Below are positions 59,857-64,000 of a stretch of DNA of 64,000 nucleotides, one piece after another. Under the pieces are notes generated by a model, which saw only the letters and a program-made list of their open reading frames with translations, did not search any database and was not told the origin of the DNA. Location: assembly GCA_940747215.1 (NCBI GenBank), contig CALNWS010000001.1, positions 112,369 through 176,368 of the forward strand, in the 5' to 3' direction. Positions within the stretch are counted from its first letter, which is position 1, and every line of letters begins with the position of its first letter. The stretch is from an uncultured Paraburkholderia sp. (lineage in GTDB: Bacteria > Pseudomonadota > Gammaproteobacteria > Burkholderiales > Burkholderiaceae). The translations under genes were made by a program, and so were the position numbers.

Positions 59857-61355
59857 ATGATATCTCTGCACATGTCTACGACTACGTGATTGTCGGCGCG
59901 GGGCCGGCCGGCTGCATCATCGCCGATCACCTGTCGCACGATCCGTCGGCAAGCGTGCTGTTGCTGGAGGCAGGCGGAGACCTGTCTGCCTCCGAAGACG
60001 TGCTGACGCCGAACCGCTGGCCTGCGCTGATCGATTCGGTGCATGATTGGGCGCATCGAACCGAGCCACAATCCGCACTCGGAAACCGGTCCGTAGCGTG
60101 GCCGCGCGGCAGGATGGTTGGTGGTTCAGCGGCGATGCATGCGATGGCATACGTTCGCGGTCATCCGGACGATTTCGCGCGGTGGGAGGATGAGATTGCA
60201 CCGTCATGGGGCTGGGCGAGCCTGCAGCGCTTCTTCGACAGGTTAGAGCAAGGGAGCGGCGAGATCGTGTCGGTCGAGCGGCCAAAGTCGCTGCATCCTT
60301 TCTGTGAGGCGTTCCTCGATGCTGCCCAGATGCTCGGTTTACCGTGCCGCGAGATGGTCGATGTTTGCGCGCGACCCGGGATTGGCCGATACCACGTGAT
60401 GCAGCGCGACGGCCTACGCTCGTTTCCTGCGCAGACCTGTCTGGCGAGAGCGCTGTCCCGATCGAATTTCACGATGCTCACACATTGTCGGGTCGATCGG
60501 CTGAAATTCGACGGCTGCGATGCGCGGCAAGTGATCGTCAAGAACGCGGACGGCGCAAGACCGATCCGGGTTGATCGCGAGATAGTTCTATGCGCTGGCA
60601 CGATCGGTTCGCCAGCCGTTCTGCTGCGTTCGGGCGTTGGCCCCGCTAGGATGCTGCGCGCAGCGGACGTTCCGATCGCTCATGCGCTCGAAGGCGCCGG
60701 AGCGAACTTGCACGATCACGCGCAGGTGACGTTGTCCGCCCGGTCGCTAAACAGCGTGTCCGTTGCGCCCACGTCGAATCTCGGCGAAGTCGGCGGCTTC
60801 CTGAATACGTCCGCATCGATCGAGCAGTCGTCGACGCAACTGGTGTTCGCGCCGATCATCGGCTTGAGCCGCAGTGGCGACATCGGCAGCGGATTTTCAC
60901 TCGGGCCGTCGGTTGGCTTACCGGCAAGTCGCGGCCGCGTCGGCATACGGCGTGTAGCGGGCCGGCTGCGAATCGACATCGATCCTGCCTATTTGACCGA
61001 TGAGCGCGATCTCGCGGTGCTCAGGGACGGCGTGGTGGTTTGCCGCGAGATCATCGGGCATCCCCGATTGTCGGCGATCGCTGGCGCGGCAGGCAGGGAT
61101 TTCGACGGGTTGCGGGGGAGCGATGCGATTCGTCGCTTCTGCCGCGCGCACGCACATACGCAGTTTCATCCGGTCGGCACCTGCAGGGCCGGTCGCGGCG
61201 ACGATGCAGTGGTCGCGCCGGACTTCAAGGTCATCGGCCTGAACAATGTCAGGATCATCGACGGATCGGTAATTCCGTCGATCACGAGGGCAAACACGTG
61301 CGCTCCGATCATGGCGCTCGCGATGCTTGCGGCCGATTCGCTGGCCGGCGGTTGA
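59847..61355 (+). CDS. GMC-family FAD-dependent oxidoreductase of the cyclitol operon
   Basis: The product is 502 aa. ADP-binding VIVGAGPAGCIIADHLS at about residues 15-31, GMC signature region WPRGRMVGGSAAMHAMAYVR, second signature GTIGSPAVLLRSGVGP, and the C-terminal catalytic His at about 441 in HTQFHPVGTC with Asn at about 483 (RANTC). The start is GTG at 59847 with TGGAGG 6 bp upstream. Expected to oxidise a secondary alcohol of the cyclitol to a ketone, giving the substrate for the aminotransferase. Intact, unlike the dead GMC gene at 12420. Confidence 0.92.
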   Translation: MLLNDISAHVYDYVIVGAGPAGCIIADHLSHDPSASVLLLEAGGDLSASEDVLTPNRWPALIDSVHDWAHRTEPQSALGNRSVAWPRGRMVGGSAAMHAMAYVRGHPDDFARWEDEIAPSWGWASLQRFFDRLEQGSGEIVSVERPKSLHPFCEAFLDAAQMLGLPCREMVDVCARPGIGRYHVMQRDGLRSFPAQTCLARALSRSNFTMLTHCRVDRLKFDGCDARQVIVKNADGARPIRVDREIVLCAGTIGSPAVLLRSGVGPARMLRAADVPIAHALEGAGANLHDHAQVTLSARSLNSVSVAPTSNLGEVGGFLNTSASIEQSSTQLVFAPIIGLSRSGDIGSGFSLGPSVGLPASRGRVGIRRVAGRLRIDIDPAYLTDERDLAVLRDGVVVCREIIGHPRLSAIAGAAGRDFDGLRGSDAIRRFCRAHAHTQFHPVGTCRAGRGDDAVVAPDFKVIGLNNVRIIDGSVIPSITRANTCAPIMALAMLAADSLAGG

Positions 61356-61386
61356 AGCACCTTCCCTCATTAGAGGAGGTAACGAC

Positions 61387-62619
61387 ATGGCAGGACCGGG
61401 ATATTCCTTTTTGGGCGATGAAGAGCGGAACAACGTCAACAAGGTGCTCGATACGTGGGGCCTGACGCGTTTCGCATACGACGTGCCGAACTTCACGTCG
61501 TTCGTCCGGCAGACCGAAGAAGCATTCGCGTCGCTTGCCGATGTGCAGCATGCGATCGCTGTCAACAGCGGAACGTCTGCCCTGATCACGAGTCTCGCCG
61601 CGCTTGGCATTGGGCCAGGAGACGAGGTGATCGTGCCGGGTTACACGTTCGTCGCGTCGATCGGCAGCATCGTTCTGAGCGGAGCGACGCCCGTGCTCGC
61701 GGAAATCGACGATACACTGACGATCGATCCGGCTGATGTCGAACGCAAGATCACGAACAGGACCAAGGCAATCATGCCCATTCACATGCTGGGCGCGGCG
61801 TGCAATATGGATGCGCTATGCGCGCTCGCACGGCATCACGGGCTGAAGATCGTCGAGGATGTCGCACAGGCCTGTGGCGGCAGCTTTCGGGGGCGGCGAT
61901 TGGGCACAATCGGCAATATCGGTGCGTTCTCGCTGAATCCGTTCAAGGTGATCACGTCGGGCGAAGGGGGACTCGTGATCACCAACGATACGCATCTGTA
62001 CCAGCGCGCATATGCGTTCCAGGACCAAGGCTGGTTTCCGCTGCGTCGCGACACGGGCAACGGCGACATTCTGTTCGGGCTTAATCTGCGCATGGCAGAA
62101 CTTGCTGGCGCGGTGGCGGTCGCCCAAATCACGAAGCTCGATCGGGTGCTTGCCGCGACGCGTCGCGCGAAATCAGCGTTGCTGAGCCGGCTTGAGCTGC
62201 CCGACGACTGCCCGATCCAGCCGCGCAGATTGAACGACGAAGAGGGTGATTGCGCAACGGTGCTGGTGATAACCTGCTCGGAACGCGAACAGGCGAAGCG
62301 TCTCGCAACGACGCTTGGTTCGAAGACGCTCGACGATTCGGGCCGGCATTACTACCGGAATATGTCGCAATTACGCCTGCTTGGCGATCGCGGGAAATCG
62401 TCGTCGGTGTTCCATCGGCATTACGCAGGCGATCCAGTGCTCAGAGTGCTTCCTTCACTCACCCAGACCGACGATTTGCTTGGGCGTTCGATCGGCGTAT
62501 CAATCGGCGTGTCGGATCGATATCTCGGTGCAGGTTTCGGGATCTCAGTCCGGGATAACGACGCAACGATTGATGCACGTGCGCGCACGCTTTGCGACGC
62601 GATTTTTTCAGCGTTATGA
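61387..62619 (+). CDS. DegT/DnrJ/EryC1-family PLP aminotransferase
   Basis: The product is 410 aa, a sugar- or cyclitol-keto aminotransferase. NSGTSALITSLAALGIGPGD at about residues 60-79, VPGYTFVAS, PLP-contacting Asp158 (IVEDVAQACGG) and Schiff-base Lys187 (FSLNPFKVITSGEGG). The start at 61387 is preceded by AGAGGAGG. It would place an amino group on the keto-cyclitol, as in validamycin and kirkamide-type pathways. Overlaps the next gene by 4 bp. Intact. Confidence 0.93.
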   Translation: MAGPGYSFLGDEERNNVNKVLDTWGLTRFAYDVPNFTSFVRQTEEAFASLADVQHAIAVNSGTSALITSLAALGIGPGDEVIVPGYTFVASIGSIVLSGATPVLAEIDDTLTIDPADVERKITNRTKAIMPIHMLGAACNMDALCALARHHGLKIVEDVAQACGGSFRGRRLGTIGNIGAFSLNPFKVITSGEGGLVITNDTHLYQRAYAFQDQGWFPLRRDTGNGDILFGLNLRMAELAGAVAVAQITKLDRVLAATRRAKSALLSRLELPDDCPIQPRRLNDEEGDCATVLVITCSEREQAKRLATTLGSKTLDDSGRHYYRNMSQLRLLGDRGKSSSVFHRHYAGDPVLRVLPSLTQTDDLLGRSIGVSIGVSDRYLGAGFGISVRDNDATIDARARTLCDAIFSAL

Positions 62620-63086
62620 GGCCGGGCGCATTGATAACGTCCACGGGACCGGCGCAGGAAGCGGACGTTTCTGTGCGGCTCGTGGAGAGGCCCGACGTCA
62701 GGTTGCAGGCGCTGCTGCTCGAACGCCTGAAGTGTCATGCAGCTGACCGGGGCTGTCCATACGATGGATGTGCGCTCGAAGTTGCCGCGATCGCCGGTGC
62801 GAATGGAACCGTGATCGGCGGCATAACCGGCAGTCTGTCGTATGATCAACTCTACATCGACTTGATTCACATCGACGAATATTTTAGAGGGCATGGCTTC
62901 GGTGAACGACTGCTACGGCATGCTGAAGCGTGGGCGCAAGGAAAAGGGGCGTCGCATGTGTGGCTGCATACATATTCGTTCCAGGCGCCCGCCTTCTATC
63001 TTCGGTGCGGCTATGTGAAACTCGCGACGATCGGCGATGCGAAAGATCCACATGCGATGACATTCCTCACCAAGCGGATCGGATGA
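62616..63086 (+). CDS. GNAT-family N-acetyltransferase
   Basis: The product is 156 aa from the ATG that overlaps the aminotransferase stop (ATGA). The acetyl-CoA pyrophosphate loop RGHGFG is at about residues 91-96, preceded by the beta-4 strand LYIDLIHIDEYF and followed by SFQAPAFYLRCGYVKLATIG. Probably acetylates the new amine, which would give an acetamido-cyclitol such as kirkamide. Last intact gene of the operon. Confidence 0.88.
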   Translation: MRPGALITSTGPAQEADVSVRLVERPDVRLQALLLERLKCHAADRGCPYDGCALEVAAIAGANGTVIGGITGSLSYDQLYIDLIHIDEYFRGHGFGERLLRHAEAWAQGKGASHVWLHTYSFQAPAFYLRCGYVKLATIGDAKDPHAMTFLTKRIG

Positions 63087-63243
63087 CGGCTCGACAAATG
63101 CACTGGCGTGACCCGGTAAGCGTTCACACGTGATCCCCGACGGTCTAGTAAAAAGATTCACGAAAATAATCAGTCACTTCGCGACAAGCTTGGCAAGTCG
63201 AGGAAGTGCACCTCTCCAAGCAGCTGATCTTCGATCAGCTTTC

Positions 63244-63279
63244 GCCGTAAGCAACGGGGGGAATGTGACTCAAAGCGAT
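63244..63279. repeat. Right copy of a direct repeat flanking the cyclitol operon
   Basis: CCGTAAGCAACGGGG then GGAATGTGACTCAAAGCGAT, matching 57148-57180. It lies between the GNAT gene and the carbamoyltransferase, in a 260-bp stretch without a gene. Confidence 0.55.
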
Positions 63280-63348
63280 TTCAACGTCACTTTGCCACAC
63301 ACCTAGTCAGGTTCGCAAACTTCAGATCTAAATGATGGAGCCCATAAT

Positions 63349-64000
63349 ATGTTTATACTTGGAATAACCAACAATGATCTGGCTGGCGCTTGCCTTGTCA
63401 GCGACAATCGAATTATTGCAGCTGCTAGCGAAGAACGCTTTACGCGAGTCAAGGATCACAAAATCTGGCCATCAAATGCAATCCAGTATGTGCTTCAGGA
63501 AGGCCGTGTAAATTTGGCTGATGTTAACCATGTTGCGTACGGCTGGAATGCGAGTTTTAATGCTCAAAGACACCTGAATCTCTATCTCGACCGAATATTG
63601 GACGAGGCCCACCTGTACCCGGAAAGGCTACCGCATCCACGTAAGCGTATAGACGACAAGCTCATCAACGACGCCGGAAAGCGTAATGAGTTCGATGCAT
63701 TTGTCACGTCCAATGATCTGCGTGGAAGGGTCGAATATTGTTGACCATCACGAATCCCACGCTTTGGGTGCTTATGCCTGCTCTCCCTTCGACGAAGCAT
63801 TGGCAATTACCTGTGACGGACTTGGTGATTTCCAGTCACTGACAATTATACACCAATGATACACTATTGTGGTGAAAAGTCGGAAGTTCTTCAACGGGAA
63901 ACGAGTATTGACAGTCTTGGTTACTTTTATGGGCGTATATCCCAGCTTCTTGGGTTTCTCCCAGAAGTGGTCGCGGGAATTTGGACAGCCGGATCAGTGG
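63349..64000 (+). pseudogene. NodU/CmcH-type carbamoyltransferase, frameshifted, runs off the window
   Basis: ASKHA-fold O-carbamoyltransferase. N-terminus: GITNNDLAGACLVSDNRIIA, then AASEERFTRVKDHKIWPSNA. The frame ends at 63744 (RGRVEYC, TGA). With one T removed it continues VDHHESHALGAYACSPFDEA and ITCDGLGDFQS, the family's His and Asp motifs. A second shift near 63850 leads to SIDSLGYFYGRISQLLGF. The remaining two thirds lie beyond 64000. If it belonged to the cyclitol cluster it would have carbamoylated a hydroxyl; it is now inactive. Confidence 0.85.

Overview
The window reads as a piece of the main chromosome of a Burkholderia-type betaproteobacterium undergoing genome erosion. It is close to the replication origin region: parB, parA, rsmG and mnmG lie in the usual order at the left end, with a perfect parS site inside mnmG. 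Many genes are recognisable but dead, with stop codons, frameshifts and deletions. Remnants of at least five insertion-sequence families are present. An intact operon for a C7 cyclitol follows. This combination fits the obligate leaf-nodule symbionts of Rubiaceae (Candidatus Burkholderia kirkii and relatives), which make the C7N aminocyclitol kirkamide and related cyclitols. The host assignment is an inference from gene content.

Layout. 1-4388 (minus): parB (partial), parA, rsmG and mnmG, all intact as far as visible. 4493-15271 (minus): two branched-chain amino-acid-type ABC transporter operons, a GMC oxidoreductase and methylmalonate-semialdehyde dehydrogenase, all pseudogenes. 15401-23726: an island of intact genes: a LysR regulator, a CYTH protein, an Lrp regulator with phhA and phhB, a QseBC-like two-component system, a SET-domain protein and an Old Yellow Enzyme. 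23800-33019: intact YbdK ligase, cation/proton antiporter and HU mixed with dead amidotransferase, marR, mnmC and cobW genes; two AT-rich intergenic regions here carry DnaA boxes. 33262-46307: a lytic transglycosylase and a complete type II secretion locus (gspD, E, F, C, G, H, I, J, K, L, M, N), all readable. 46413-57880: a dead NodT-type efflux gene, then debris of IS21, IS5, IS66, IS3 and IS200 elements, a plasmid stbB-stbC fragment and a dead RpiR regulator.

57968-63086 (plus) is the most striking part. Five overlapping or closely spaced genes encode a sugar phosphate cyclase of 2-epi-5-epi-valiolone synthase type, an SDR oxidoreductase, a GMC oxidoreductase, a DegT-family PLP aminotransferase and a GNAT N-acetyltransferase. 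Together they would convert sedoheptulose 7-phosphate into an N-acetylated C7N aminocyclitol. They are intact while everything upstream for 10 kb is decayed. A NodU/CmcH-type carbamoyltransferase follows and is already frameshifted; it runs off the window.

Two functions appear to be under strong selection against the background of decay: cyclitol synthesis, and protein export by the type II system. Uptake of branched-chain amino acids, valine catabolism, drug efflux and the last tRNA wobble-modification step (MnmC) have been lost or damaged.
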